From contig CAVPNY010000012.1 of assembly GCA_963706905.1 (NCBI GenBank), positions 310,001 to 374,000 of the forward strand: a stretch of DNA of 64,000 bases. Direction: 5' to 3'. Position 1 is the first letter of the stretch. Every line of letters starts with the position of its first letter. Positions 19,660-29,235 of the stretch are shown here, piece after piece. The stretch comes from CAVPNY01 sp963706905. GTDB lineage: Bacteria; Chloroflexota; Anaerolineae; Anaerolineales; UBA4823. The position numbers and the translations under genes were made by a program. The notes under the pieces are model-generated. The model was given only the letters and a program-made list of their open reading frames with translations. It was not told the origin of the DNA and did no database searches.

Positions 19660-20922
19660 TCAGCGTAACTCGCTCCCTCGGTAACCCAATATATTCCGTG
19701 CCACTACCAAACGATTGATCTGACCCGTTCCTTCATAAATATCAGTGATCTTAGCATCCCGGAACCATTTCTCGAGCAAGGTGTCGCGCGTGTACCCGAG
19801 AGGCCCCATTATCTCAACCGCTTTCTGAGTTATGCGGGTTACCACATCCCCGGCTCGAACCTTGCACATGGATGCTTCCGCTGAATTTGCCTTGTGGTTA
19901 TCCGCCATCCAAACAGCTTTAACCACCAGCAACCAGGCTGATTCCAGCATCACTTCCATGTCGATCACATCCCGCTCAATGCTGGTTAATTTCTGGCGCG
20001 GCAAGCCATACCGGATGACAACGCCTTGTTGGGCAAGCAGTTCCTTCAGCAATTCAAGGGTAGCGCGCGCCACTCCCATACCTGTCGCAGCGACCAAGGG
20101 GCGGGTGGCATCAAAGGTTGCCATGGCCCCTTTGAAACCTTTGGTCTCCTTCTCAACGATCACTTCTGAGCTTCCCAGGATATTCTCAAAAGGAACGCGT
20201 GCGTCTTGCAAAACAATGGAAGCAGTATCGCTAGCTCGAATGCCCATTTTGTGCTCGAGCTTGGTGACCTTTACTCCCGGTGTGCCAGCTTCGACAACGA
20301 AGGGACGCATTCCTGCTCGACCTGCGTGTGGATCGATCGTCGCCCAGATAACAACCAACCCATCGCTTTCTTCCAAGGATTTTTGGCCAGCAGTGACAAA
20401 GATCTTCTCGCCATTCAATACCCATTCATTGGTTGTTTTATCCAACACAGCGGAAGAGCGGATAGCAGAAGTATCTGAACCAGCCTGCGGCTCGGTCATC
20501 GCCATGGCGCCAAAGGCAGGTTTATCCTGGCGGAATCTATTCAGGAATTTCTGTTTCTGTTCCGGGGTGCCGGTCGCCTCAACAGCCGCCGCTCCAAGAC
20601 CGCCCCCTGGCGTCACCAGGTACATGCCCACATCACCCCAAGAGAGTGATTCCAACATAAATGCCAGTGACTGGTATCCGATCGGTGGACGCTTCTTCTT
20701 TTCTTCACCTTCCTTTTGATCGCTTTCCTTACGCTCAGCAGGCGCCAACGAACCAGCTCCCATGGCACGCATCGCCTGGTGCATGAAATTGATGTAGTCC
20801 CAAGGGATCTGGTGCTCATGCTCATCGAAATAGCGAGAGTGAGGACGCATCATTTCTTCTGCGACGGTTTTTAGTAAGAACTGTTGTTGAGCAATTGGCT
20901 TGGGTATCTCAAACTCGATCAT
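19660..20922 (-). CDS. Acyl-CoA dehydrogenase
   Basis: FAD-dependent acyl-CoA dehydrogenase, 420 residues, introducing the alpha-beta double bond. Typical motifs are AMTEPQAGSD (FAD/substrate), WVLNGEKIFVTAG, and the C-terminal QIMGPLGYTRD-type stretch leading into IYEGTGQINRLVVARNILG. Glu in YEGTGQ is the likely catalytic base. An insertion rich in Lys and Glu near residues 65-80 is unusual. It pairs with a second, more divergent dehydrogenase just upstream. Confidence 0.92.
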   Translation of the reverse strand: MIEFEIPKPIAQQQFLLKTVAEEMMRPHSRYFDEHEHQIPWDYINFMHQAMRAMGAGSLAPAERKESDQKEGEEKKKRPPIGYQSLAFMLESLSWGDVGMYLVTPGGGLGAAAVEATGTPEQKQKFLNRFRQDKPAFGAMAMTEPQAGSDTSAIRSSAVLDKTTNEWVLNGEKIFVTAGQKSLEESDGLVVIWATIDPHAGRAGMRPFVVEAGTPGVKVTKLEHKMGIRASDTASIVLQDARVPFENILGSSEVIVEKETKGFKGAMATFDATRPLVAATGMGVARATLELLKELLAQQGVVIRYGLPRQKLTSIERDVIDMEVMLESAWLLVVKAVWMADNHKANSAEASMCKVRAGDVVTRITQKAVEIMGPLGYTRDTLLEKWFRDAKITDIYEGTGQINRLVVARNILGYRGSELR

Positions 20923-20973
20923 GGTCAGTCTCCAATTCTTTAGATGTATAAAGGAGAGGCATTATTTACCCGG

Positions 20974-22068
20974 CTATACCATTGATAAACCGGTGAAAGT
21001 AGCGATCCCACGCCCGTTTCGCATCCACAACTCAACAGGATGCTCACGGATATAGCCATGCCCTCCCAGGATTTGAACTGCCCGATCGGTGACCATCATG
21101 GCCATATCTGTAGCCCCAGTGGAGGCGAGATAGGCATATTTACTCGCATCTGGCTTCCCATTATCGATCATCCAGGCAGCTTCCCAGGTCAGCAGGCGAA
21201 TGGCTTCAATCTCGGTCGCCATCTCAGCCAGCATGAAAGCGATCGCCTGTTTCTGGGCAACTTTCATCCCAAATACATCTCGATCTTTGGCGTAGTCGCG
21301 GGAATATTCAAAGGCAGCCCGGGATAGACCGAGTCCTAAGGCTGCATTGGCCAGCCGGATCGAATCTAAGATCGGCGAGAAATCATGTCCTTCCGGACCA
21401 CCAAGCCGGTCGGAGGCCGATACATGAACTTTATCCAGCACCACCTTATAAACTGGCAAGGCATTGATGCCCAGAAGCGCCTGACGCCCTTCCACCTTGA
21501 CGCCCTTACTATCCAATGGCACGATAAATCCCTGGGTCTTCCCATTGAGATTGGCGTAAACGATCATTTCCCTGGCTTCAGCAGCCAACGGAACATAAAC
21601 CTTTTCCCCTGTCAGATCATAGCCATCTCGATCAGACTTTGCTTCCGTCGACATTGCGTTGGGATCAAAATCAAATCTCGGTTCAAGCATGGCAGCAGTG
21701 TACGGTTTCCATTCCGCTTCAACGATACCCGGGAGATATTTCTCTTTCTGAGCCTCATTTCCCCCATGCAAGATAGCTAAGGCGAACAACCCTGGAGTAA
21801 GCACAGCCATCGCACCAGCCAGGTCGCCCCAACTCAACTCCTCGGCTGCCAACACCCCTGTGACAGCCGAATGGTCCCCAAACCCACCATATGCTTCTGG
21901 AATTGAGGCTTGTAAGACACCCAACTCCCAACCTTTTTCAATCAGCTGAATTGGAAGCTGGCTGTTCTCATCAGCATCATGAGCTGCGCGGCGCAAATCA
22001 TTCAGCGCGTAGCGTTGGATAGCGTCTACAAGCATCTTCTGTTCATCACTCGGTTCGAATGAATACAT
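20974..22068 (-). CDS. Acyl-CoA dehydrogenase-like protein, divergent
   Basis: Second acyl-CoA dehydrogenase-family protein, 364 residues. It keeps the fold and the C-terminal QILGGHGYIREHPVELWMRNGRG segment, but ends soon after, without the YEGT catalytic-base motif in its usual form (GIATFTGLSMV instead), and the middle domain is less conserved. It may be an inactive or heterodimer partner of the next enzyme, as in some two-subunit acyl-CoA dehydrogenases; that is inference. Confidence 0.88.
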   Translation of the reverse strand: MYSFEPSDEQKMLVDAIQRYALNDLRRAAHDADENSQLPIQLIEKGWELGVLQASIPEAYGGFGDHSAVTGVLAAEELSWGDLAGAMAVLTPGLFALAILHGGNEAQKEKYLPGIVEAEWKPYTAAMLEPRFDFDPNAMSTEAKSDRDGYDLTGEKVYVPLAAEAREMIVYANLNGKTQGFIVPLDSKGVKVEGRQALLGINALPVYKVVLDKVHVSASDRLGGPEGHDFSPILDSIRLANAALGLGLSRAAFEYSRDYAKDRDVFGMKVAQKQAIAFMLAEMATEIEAIRLLTWEAAWMIDNGKPDASKYAYLASTGATDMAMMVTDRAVQILGGHGYIREHPVELWMRNGRGIATFTGLSMV

Positions 22069-22117
22069 CGTTGCCTCCTTGTTTCAATCCATCTTTAAAA
22101 AAATTTATTGAGACGAC

Positions 22118-23143
22118 TTAACTATTCTGTTTATAGAGTATCGGAACCGGTCCATTGGCTTTCTCTAAATCAGCCAGATTATCAATACCCAGAAGACCAC
22201 GCTCATATAAATATTCAACATGAGCGCCGGTCTCCTCTAAGGCTAATAAAATATTGTAGCCGTGTACTTCACTGAATAAGGAATGCGAGCAGGCGTTGAT
22301 CGTATTCGGTGTGCTAAAGAAATCCAGCACGTTCTTCAGTCTTTCCTGGTGAGCTTGTTGGATCTCTACAATCCTCGCTGGAAGATCGAAAATAGGTTTC
22401 TTATGACCGCCTAAAGTTAAGCGAACAGACTTTTCCCAAGGCTTTAGCAGTTCCAGCGAATGTAAATAATGTTCTAAACCGGTTGACAGTGTTAAGTGCT
22501 CTGGAGCTTGATGCGGTGTGATATCGGTCAGGATATGATCGCCGCTGAAGAGCACATCGTGTAAGCGGATCACTACATGTCCAGCACAATGACCTGGGAC
22601 ATGCAGGAACTCGAACGGTCCCAGCTGCATTCCAATGGCTTCATAGGTAAAATCGACTTTTTCTGAATGGAACAGCGCTTTTGTGATCTTATACAGGCTG
22701 ATCAGGTTATCGACCTGGTTGGATGATACCCCTGCTTCAATGAGATATCGCTCGAGGTTCCATGAAACGAGATTTAGACGTTCTTCATAATTGGTAATAT
22801 TCCTGCGATCCAGCTCATGTATGCCCAACTGCGCCAGGCTGCGCGGGCGTAAGTAGTTCAATCCGCCAATATGATCGATATGCCCATGTGTGATTAAGAT
22901 ATGGGTTAAATCTTCAATTTGTGCTGATTCACCGATTAAAAGTTCTTTCACCTGCCGGAAACCTTCGGCAAGCTCTGCATTGGAACCCCCGAAACCTGAT
23001 CCGCTATCAATTAATACCCGATAATCCTTGAATAAAACCAGATAAACATAGGTCCGTAATCCTGGGAAGGCTTCTAAAGGCATCCGGAAAATTTGCGCAC
23101 CACCCGCGGTTTCGATATGTTCAACCACTGGATGAGTCTCCAT
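22118..23143 (-). CDS. MBL-fold metallo-hydrolase
   Basis: Metallo-beta-lactamase fold protein of 341 residues. The zinc motif HGHIDHIGG follows a beta-strand-rich N-terminus, and HCAGHVVIR and FSGDHIL supply the later ligands. C-terminally it has the helical extension seen in LACTB2-like and glyoxalase-like members. Its start overlaps the end of tetR by 23 nt, so it is the first enzyme gene of the fatty-acid operon; a thioesterase-type role is possible but not shown. Confidence 0.87.
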   Translation of the reverse strand: METHPVVEHIETAGGAQIFRMPLEAFPGLRTYVYLVLFKDYRVLIDSGSGFGGSNAELAEGFRQVKELLIGESAQIEDLTHILITHGHIDHIGGLNYLRPRSLAQLGIHELDRRNITNYEERLNLVSWNLERYLIEAGVSSNQVDNLISLYKITKALFHSEKVDFTYEAIGMQLGPFEFLHVPGHCAGHVVIRLHDVLFSGDHILTDITPHQAPEHLTLSTGLEHYLHSLELLKPWEKSVRLTLGGHKKPIFDLPARIVEIQQAHQERLKNVLDFFSTPNTINACSHSLFSEVHGYNILLALEETGAHVEYLYERGLLGIDNLADLEKANGPVPILYKQNS

Positions 23144-23719
23144 TAGTTAAGATTCCATCTCGCGCGGTCAGCCCATGTAAGAACAGATCAGCAAATTGCA
23201 CAGAGATTTCCTGAGCGGATAAGACCCCATCTCGGCGATACCAGGTTATCGTCCAGTTCATCACTCCCAGCAGCGCACGAGCTGTCAACGAAGGATGTGT
23301 ACTTGTGAATACCCCTTGCTCAATACCTTCCTGGATCATATCCCGCCAGATGCGCTCGAATGCATCTCGTTTTGGAAAATGAAGACTCTGGTATTCAGGC
23401 TCCAAAGATCGGTGTTCGAGGAGCAACACCCCAGCCAGGTCCTGATATTCTGTCATGGTCTCGAGATAGACGCACATGGCTGTACGCAGCTTCTCTTCTG
23501 GTGGGCTGGGGCTGTTTGTGACTTCCTGAATACGCTGTATAAGAAGATCCAAAGCTTCATTTAAATTGCCAATAGAAGCTCTTGCTTACTGGATATATGA
23601 TGGTAAAGACTGGCCTTCTGCAAATTCACCGCCAAAGCGATGTCTTGCATCGAAGTACCGTGGTAACCCTTCTGGTTAAAAATCTGGGCAGCGGCTTCCA
23701 GGATCTCTTCGCGGGTCAT
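23121..23719 (-). CDS. TetR family transcriptional regulator, one frameshift
   Basis: TetR regulator of about 200 residues. The N-terminal helix-turn-helix reads from ATG 23719 (MTREEILEAAAQIF ... GTSMQDIALAVNLQKASLYHH). A shift near 23555 separates it from the ligand-binding domain, which continues in another frame to 23121. It heads the beta-oxidation operon and has a perfect palindrome 7 bp before its start, so it probably represses itself and the downstream fad genes, with an acyl-CoA as likely inducer (inference from FadR/PsrA-type regulators). Confidence 0.85.
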
Positions 23720-23725
23720 AAATTC

Positions 23726-23745
23726 CCTACCGAACGTTCGGTAGG
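23726..23745. promoter_or_regulatory. TetR operator palindrome
   Basis: The 20-bp perfect palindrome CCTACCGAACGTTCGGTAGG lies 7 bp upstream of the tetR ATG and overlaps its SD region. Size and position fit a TetR autoregulatory operator. Confidence 0.8.
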
Positions 23746-23818
23746 TTAAGCATAACAAAGATCACATTCAGAGTCAAGTTAGAGAATTCGAGCCAAATAT
23801 CCCCCACCAGCAGATCAA

Positions 23819-24619
23819 CTACGGCATTGGTTGATAAGCAAATAGAGTCATCGGGTCAAAATGGCGAAACTCCCCACTGGTGCGCCATAGTTTGTAGTTA
23901 TCCATCTCCAATTGGGTTGCGCGGGTCTCATAAAAGCGCATACTTTCGAAGACCGCTCCCGCTGGACCCAAGCGGGTCTCGAGATGAAGATGGGGAATGT
24001 CGGTATTTCCAGACATACCCACCTCCCCCATTGCCTGGCAAGCATCAACCATGTCACCCAATCCCACCAAAGGGGGATTATTCATGTGTGCGAAAAGAAT
24101 ATACAGCGATTCACCGGGTGAAATTCCGATCAATTCAGCCAAATCGGCTGGTAAATCCTCAACCGGGGACTCAATCATCACCATATTTCCGTAAGGATAC
24201 TTATCTTGGATAGAGGCTGCCACCTTCCCGGAAAAGACGGCCTGCAGCATTTCCCCCAACATCGAGTCGCGATCCTTGTAATGCCAATAACCAAAGTCGA
24301 TCCCATGATGGCGTTCTTCTTTTCCTGGCGGAGGTGGCTTATACGGATCGCCAATGATCTGAGGAAGCTCCTCTAATGGGTGAAGAGGCAGTGGCGAGCA
24401 CATTTTGAAGGCTGGCGTGACTGTTGGCGTAACACTCGGGATTCTGGTTACCGTTGGGGAATGTGTGGGCGTTATCGAGGGCTTGGGCAAAGGTGTTGTC
24501 GTCAGCGTAGCCGACGGAGTGACAGTTGGAGCGACTTGAGCTACAGCCTGGGGTTGTGAAGCACAGCTCACCAGCCCAATAATAAGGAATAACCCAAGAA
24601 TTCTTTCCAGCCAGATCAT
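23819..24619 (-). CDS. M23 family peptidase lipoprotein
   Basis: LytM-type metallopeptidase domain on a lipoprotein. From ATG 24619 it has a signal peptide with lipobox LVSC, then a long Thr/Pro-rich linker (residues about 30-75), then the peptidase domain with HHGIDFGYW (zinc HxxxD) and PHLHLETRLG (HxH). M23 enzymes cut peptidoglycan cross-bridges; some are inactive scaffolds. The longer frame from 24700 lacks a signal peptide at its own start and overlaps the tRNA promoter region, so 24619 is preferred. Confidence 0.85.
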   Translation of the reverse strand: MIWLERILGLFLIIGLVSCASQPQAVAQVAPTVTPSATLTTTPLPKPSITPTHSPTVTRIPSVTPTVTPAFKMCSPLPLHPLEELPQIIGDPYKPPPPGKEERHHGIDFGYWHYKDRDSMLGEMLQAVFSGKVAASIQDKYPYGNMVMIESPVEDLPADLAELIGISPGESLYILFAHMNNPPLVGLGDMVDACQAMGEVGMSGNTDIPHLHLETRLGPAGAVFESMRFYETRATQLEMDNYKLWRTSGEFRHFDPMTLFAYQPMP

Positions 24620-24662
24620 AGCCCCGATTATATCCGGCTTTCTTTTTCCACGCTCAGGCAGC

Positions 24663-24691
24663 TTGCCAGAAAGCCTGTAACGCGCTATAAT
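24663..24691 (+). promoter_or_regulatory. Promoter of tRNA-Pro
   Basis: -35 TTGCCA (24663-24668), 17-nt spacer, -10 TATAAT (24686-24691), ending 10 nt before the mature tRNA 5' end. Confidence 0.75.
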
Positions 24692-24701
24692 CCTGACCAC
24701 T

Positions 24702-24778
<77 letters not shown>

Positions 24779-24862
24779 AACAGCCAACTATGCTACACTT
24801 ATGTCCTGTTCTACGCAGCTTAGAGGCCTATAGTCACCAAGGGGGCGAGAACTATAGGGCCA

Positions 24863-25186
24863 TTATGTCGATAGCTTGCTAGCCGGGCTGCGCCCCGCCT
24901 CATTGGCTCGTTTTTCCGCTTCGACAGCGGCATAGAGCCGGCGAACCCCAAACCTCTTCACGAACCGTTCAACATCGCGCTGCACATCGGCGTGCCACAT
25001 CGCGTTCTCGGCGGGCGATCCGCTATCCGGATGCTCCCGAATGAACTTGGCGATGGCTCGATCCGTGGCCTCCCAGTCAACCTGGCAGGCGACTTGAACA
25101 CGATCAAGTCAATGATCCTCATTGCGCCCTGCCTTGATCCTGGCAATTGTTTGGTTCGCCCACAAGAAGGTGTAAAAAACAGCCAT
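24863..25186 (-). CDS. Hypothetical protein, 107 codons with in-frame TGA
   Basis: A minus-strand frame starts with ATG 25186 behind a good SD (AGGAGATTTTC), reads 25 codons, meets TGA at 25111-25109, and then stays open in the same frame for 81 more codons to TAA at 24863. The downstream part looks protein-like (helical, WEATDRAIAKFIREHPDSG then KRFGVRRLYAAVEAEKRA). The ATG overlaps the integrase ATG on the other strand. A substitution making a nonsense codon, a sequence error or readthrough are all possible. Family unknown. Confidence 0.5.
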
Positions 25187-26147
25187 GAAAATCTCCTATG
25201 CACTCACTAATTTTCTAAACGCCAGAGCCGCAGACGGGTACTCCCCAGAGACATTAAAGATCTACCACTGGGGACTTTCCCTCCTGGGGGAATTTCTGGC
25301 AGATAAGGAAGTCGAGGCCGTCACCAGCCTTGAGATCCAGCAATTCTTCGCCTACCTGCGCACCGGATATACTCCCAGGAGGATGAATGGCTCTACCGAA
25401 CCACTCACCCCGCGCTCCATCGAGAATATTTGGACGGCTATGCGCTCTTTTTACAACTGGCTTACCAGCGAAGAGCTCGTGACCGACCGCCCTGACCACA
25501 AGATCGCCAGGCCAAAGTACGAAACCAAACAGATCGTGCCCTTCACCCAGGACGAAATCACCGCCCTGCTCAAAGCCTGCGAGTACACCAGGTCAGCCAG
25601 CACCACAGAGCGCAGGTCATTCGCCATGCGCCGCTCGACCGGCCGCAGAGACACTGCCATCGTGCTGGTACTGCTGGACACAGGCTTGCGCGTCTCAGAG
25701 TGCGCCAGGTTGGCAATCAATGATGTCAACTTGGAGACCGGCGAAATCGCCGTGAGGCCGTGGGGCAGCGGCCTGAAGACCAAAGCCAGAACCGTCTACA
25801 TCGGGAAATCCGCCCGGCGAGCCATCTTCCGCTATCTGGCCAAACGGGACTACGACAAGGAAGACTTGCTGTTCGTCACCAGGGACGACCGGCCCATGAA
25901 CCGCAGCTCTATCCGGCATGTGCTAGACGAGCTCGGAAGGCGGGCCGGCGTACCCAATGTGCATCCCCACCGATTTCGGCACACGTTTGCCATCCAATTC
26001 CTCAGAAATGGCGGCGATGTTTTCAACCTGCAGAATATCCTAGGACATAGATCATTAGACATGGTCCAGCACTACCTGAACCTTGCAGGTGCGGACAGCG
26101 GCGCCGCACACCGGCAGGCGTCCCCAGTTGATCGATGGAGGCTTTAG
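25185..26147 (+). CDS. Tyrosine recombinase/integrase
   Basis: Phage-type integrase of 320 residues. The N-terminal SAM-like core-binding domain (about 1-105) is followed by the catalytic domain with Arg in DTGLRVSECARL, the HxxR box HPHRFRHTF, and the final His/Tyr in LGHRSLDMVQHYLNL. It lies just inside the tRNA-Pro, so it most likely catalyses integration and excision of the 24.8-46 kb element. Its stop codon lies inside the first copy of the TTTAG palindrome (26143-26157). Confidence 0.93.
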   Translation: MKISYALTNFLNARAADGYSPETLKIYHWGLSLLGEFLADKEVEAVTSLEIQQFFAYLRTGYTPRRMNGSTEPLTPRSIENIWTAMRSFYNWLTSEELVTDRPDHKIARPKYETKQIVPFTQDEITALLKACEYTRSASTTERRSFAMRRSTGRRDTAIVLVLLDTGLRVSECARLAINDVNLETGEIAVRPWGSGLKTKARTVYIGKSARRAIFRYLAKRDYDKEDLLFVTRDDRPMNRSSIRHVLDELGRRAGVPNVHPHRFRHTFAIQFLRNGGDVFNLQNILGHRSLDMVQHYLNLAGADSGAAHRQASPVDRWRL

Positions 26148-26157
26148 GCATCTAAAA
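26143..26157 (+). repeat. TTTAG palindrome, copy 1
   Basis: TTTAGGCATCTAAAA, overlapping the integrase stop codon. It belongs to a six-copy family with consensus TTTAGRYRYCTAAAAC spread over the element. Confidence 0.7.
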
Positions 26158-26304
26158 CCTCACTTGCTAATCCAGACCTCCAGGGCATATTCATCTGGAT
26201 CGCCGCTGCTCTCCCAGTTGTTCCCATCCTGATTTAGTGGCTACCAGTTTTGACTAATCTAATGCTTCTATCCCTAAAACTCTATAATCTTTCTCCTCAA
26301 GACA

Positions 26305-26627
26305 TTACAAGTTATTCTCGTTAATCAGCCGGCCATCCAAGTCAACGCCTAGCTCCTCGTAGTACAGATCGAAGCACAGTCCTGGATACCTCCTCGCAAT
26401 CTCAACAACCACTTCACTCGGAGGCCCCCATGGGCTCTCGAAATCCAGTTCAAGATATCCGTCCCAACACTCCTTTATACGAGTATAACGGTCCCCGCAT
26501 TTGCAGCCCCGGTTGTCGATCTGCAAGTCGCGGGCATCTTCAACGCCATCGGGCATCGGCAGCAAATCAAGACCTTCCGATTGAAGTACATTTTTCTGGC
26601 TGGGAAGATCATCAGAATGGCGAGAAG
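26305..26627 (-). pseudogene. Api92-like protein, 3' fragment cut by IS21
   Basis: The C-terminal part (WDGYLELDFESPWGPPSEVV, then ARRYPGLCFDLYYEE and a Gly/Leu tail) matches the ferredoxin-like domain of Api92-type phage/plasmid proteins. The frame stays open upstream to the left end of the IS21 element at about 26628, with no start that would give the usual N-terminus. The gene was therefore probably truncated by the insertion; its 5' part is not found beyond the right IS end. Confidence 0.6.
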
Positions 26628-26806
26628 TGCATAATCCGGGCCATGCCGATCATGAATTCCGGCGCATGCCGATCACCGATTCCGTTTCATGCCGATCGGT
26701 GATTCCGGCCATGCCGATCAAGTAACCCAGAGAAGCATGGGGGAGAAGGCTGGATAAACTCAAACAAATCGGGCATCCTCTTCGGAACCGATCCGAGGAG
26801 GAAGAG

Positions 26807-28342
26807 ATGTCTCAAGCGAGTTTATCCATGCGAAAAATTGAAGAAATCCTGCGATTGAAATTTGAAGTTGGATTGCCGCACCGGGCGATTGCCAAAAGTT
26901 GTGGGGTGTCGAGCAGTACGGTGAGTGAGTACGTCACGCACGCCAAAGCGGCTGGGTTAAGTTGGCCGCTTCCAGAAGGGATGACGGCGGAGCAGTTGGA
27001 AGCCCGCTTGTATCCTGAGAAAGGGTTATCCAGACGGAAGATCCTGCAGCCGGACTGGAAGTATGTGCACAAGGAGTTGAAGCGTAAAGGAGTAACCCTG
27101 AGCCTGTTGTGGGTGGAGTACCGACAGGAGCATCTGGACGGATACGGATACAGCCAGTTTTGCCAGCACTACCGAGAGTGGAAGAACCAACTCAACCCCA
27201 CCATGCGGCAGAAACATAAGGCCGGGGAGAAGCTGTTTGTGGACTACGCCGGGCAGACGGTGGCGGTGGTGGACCCGGAGACGGGTGAAATCCGGGAAGC
27301 GCAAGTTTTCGTGGCGACCCTGGGAGCCAGCAACTACACGTATGCGGAAGCGCACTGGACCCAGAGCCTGCCCCACTGGATTGCAGCGCAGGTTCGGGCG
27401 CTGGAATTCCTGGGTGGTGTGCCGGAAATGGTGGTTCCGGATAATCTCAAGGCGGGCGTGACCAGTCCGAACCTGTATGAGCCGGACCTGAACCCAACTT
27501 ACCAGGACTTCGCCCATCACTACGGGATCGCGGTGGTTCCGGCACGGGTGCGCAAACCGCGTGACAAGGCGAAGGTGGAAGTGGGTGTTCAGGTAGTCGA
27601 GCGTTGGATCCTGGCCCGGCTGCGGGACCGGACCTTCTTCAGTCTGACCGAGCTCAACCAGGCGATTGCCGAACTGCTGGCCGAACTCAACCGGCGGGAG
27701 ATGAAGCATCTAGGCCAATCTCGGCTGCAACTGTTTGAAGCAGTGGACCAACCGGCCCTTTCACCGCTTCCGGAAACGCCCTACGAGTTTGCGGTCTGGA
27801 AAAAGGCCCGCGTCCACATCGACTACCACGTCTCCTTCGACAAACACTTCTACAGTGTCCCGTACACCCTGACCGGCAAGGAAGTGACCATCCGGGCAAC
27901 CGAAAAGACGGTCGAGATCTTCTACCAGCGCAAACGGGTGGCCTCACATCCCCGCTCTACCGCCCAAGGGCGCTTTTCAACCCACAGCGTGCATATGCCG
28001 CCTGAGCACCAGTTCTACAGCCAGTGGTCCTCGGAGCGCTTTCTGCGCTGGGCCGCAGAGATCGGCGAGCAGGCTACCGAACTTATCCGCCGTGCTCTCG
28101 ACGACCGCAGGCACCCGGAGCAGGCTTACCGGACTTGCCTGGGCGTCCTTGGCCTGGCCAAACGCTACTCCCCAGAACGCCTGGAAGCTGCCTGCAAACG
28201 GGCTAATGCGGCCGGTATTCGCTCTTACAAAGGGGTGCACAACATTCTCCAAAACAAACTCGACCAACGGCAGCTGGATCCCGCATCCAACACCCCCTTA
28301 CCGCCGCATGAAAATATCCGCGGTGAGAACTACTACAACTGA
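26807..28342 (+). CDS. istA: IS21 transposase IstA
   Basis: DDE transposase of 511 residues. An N-terminal helix-turn-helix (LPHRAIAKSCGVSSSTVSEYV) is followed by the RNase H-fold core with Asp in KLFVDYAGQTV, Asp in VVPDNLKAGV, and Glu in DKAKVEVGVQ. The C-terminal beta-rich domain (RVHIDYHVSFDKHFYSVPY) is typical of IstA. It cuts and joins IS ends together with the ATPase IstB encoded next. Confidence 0.95.
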   Translation: MSQASLSMRKIEEILRLKFEVGLPHRAIAKSCGVSSSTVSEYVTHAKAAGLSWPLPEGMTAEQLEARLYPEKGLSRRKILQPDWKYVHKELKRKGVTLSLLWVEYRQEHLDGYGYSQFCQHYREWKNQLNPTMRQKHKAGEKLFVDYAGQTVAVVDPETGEIREAQVFVATLGASNYTYAEAHWTQSLPHWIAAQVRALEFLGGVPEMVVPDNLKAGVTSPNLYEPDLNPTYQDFAHHYGIAVVPARVRKPRDKAKVEVGVQVVERWILARLRDRTFFSLTELNQAIAELLAELNRREMKHLGQSRLQLFEAVDQPALSPLPETPYEFAVWKKARVHIDYHVSFDKHFYSVPYTLTGKEVTIRATEKTVEIFYQRKRVASHPRSTAQGRFSTHSVHMPPEHQFYSQWSSERFLRWAAEIGEQATELIRRALDDRRHPEQAYRTCLGVLGLAKRYSPERLEAACKRANAAGIRSYKGVHNILQNKLDQRQLDPASNTPLPPHENIRGENYYN

Positions 28343-28353
28343 GGAGCATTCCT

Positions 28354-29104
28354 ATGTTGAACCAACCCTTACTGGAAAAACTATCCCAACTCAAGCTTCC
28401 CGCTTTCCGCACCGCCTTCGAAGACCAGCTCCAAAATCCCCAGTACGCGGAGCTGTCGTTTGAAGAGCGGCTCGGCTTACTGGTCGATATCGAGATCACC
28501 CGCAGAACCAACCACCGCTTGCACCGCCGCATCCACTCCGCCCATTTCCCTCTCCAGGCCACCATCGAAGACCTCGACCTGTCTGCGGGGCGCGGCCTCA
28601 AACGAGCCCAGGTTCTCGAACTCGCCCAGGGAGATTGGGTCCGCCGCCATCTTTAATGTGTTGGTTCTGGGTGCCACGGGTACGGGCAAGACTTATTTAT
28701 CTTGCGCACTTGGCCGGGCTGCCTGTGAGGCCGAATTCAATGTGCGCTACCTACGCACTTCCCGCCTGCTGCAATCCCTCGAGCTCGCTCAGGCTGATGG
28801 CTCCTATCCCCAACTGCTGCGTTCCCTGGCTCGCTCTAATTTGCTCATCTTCGACGACTGGCTGCGTGACCCGCTCTCTCGCTCCCAGGCCAAAGACCTG
28901 CTCGAAATCCTCGACGACCGTTATGGCCGCACTGCCACCCTGGTCGCAACCCAGGTCCCGGTGAGTGAATGGCACGCTCGCATCCCCGACCCCACCCTCG
29001 CCGATTCGGTCCTCGACCGCCTCATCCACAATGCCTACCGGCTAAATCTATCAGGAGATTCTATGCGAAAAGTTCATTCCCCCTTGCTCAACAACGACAA
29101 CTAG
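28354..29104 (+). CDS. istB: IS21 helper ATPase IstB, one frameshift
   Basis: AAA+ ATPase that assists IstA. The N-terminal domain (LEKLSQLKLPAFRTAFEDQL) reads from ATG 28354 and stops at 28656. The ATPase core with Walker A GATGTGKT and Walker B LLIFDDW continues in another frame to 29104. The break near 28650 could be real inactivation or, as elsewhere in this window, a sequence error. Confidence 0.9.
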
Positions 29105-29235
29105 CGATATGATTGCTTATCCAGCCATCTCTCCTCTGACCGGCGATCGCCATGCACTGCAACAGCTGATCGGCATGACCGGTCTGGGTGATCGGCATCA
29201 CCCGGAATCACTGATCGACATCACTGGAATACGCA

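Larger units (their letters stand above)
26628..29235 (+). mobile_element. IS21 family insertion sequence
   Basis: About 2.6 kb with istA and istB in the standard order. The ends are related inverted sequences (left TGCATAATCC, right GGAATACGCA) followed inside by repeated transposase-site units with core ATGCCGATCA plus GATTCCG: four on the left and about three on the right. Flanks show GAAG on the left and TGAAG on the right, so a short target duplication is possible but not exact. Confidence 0.88.
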
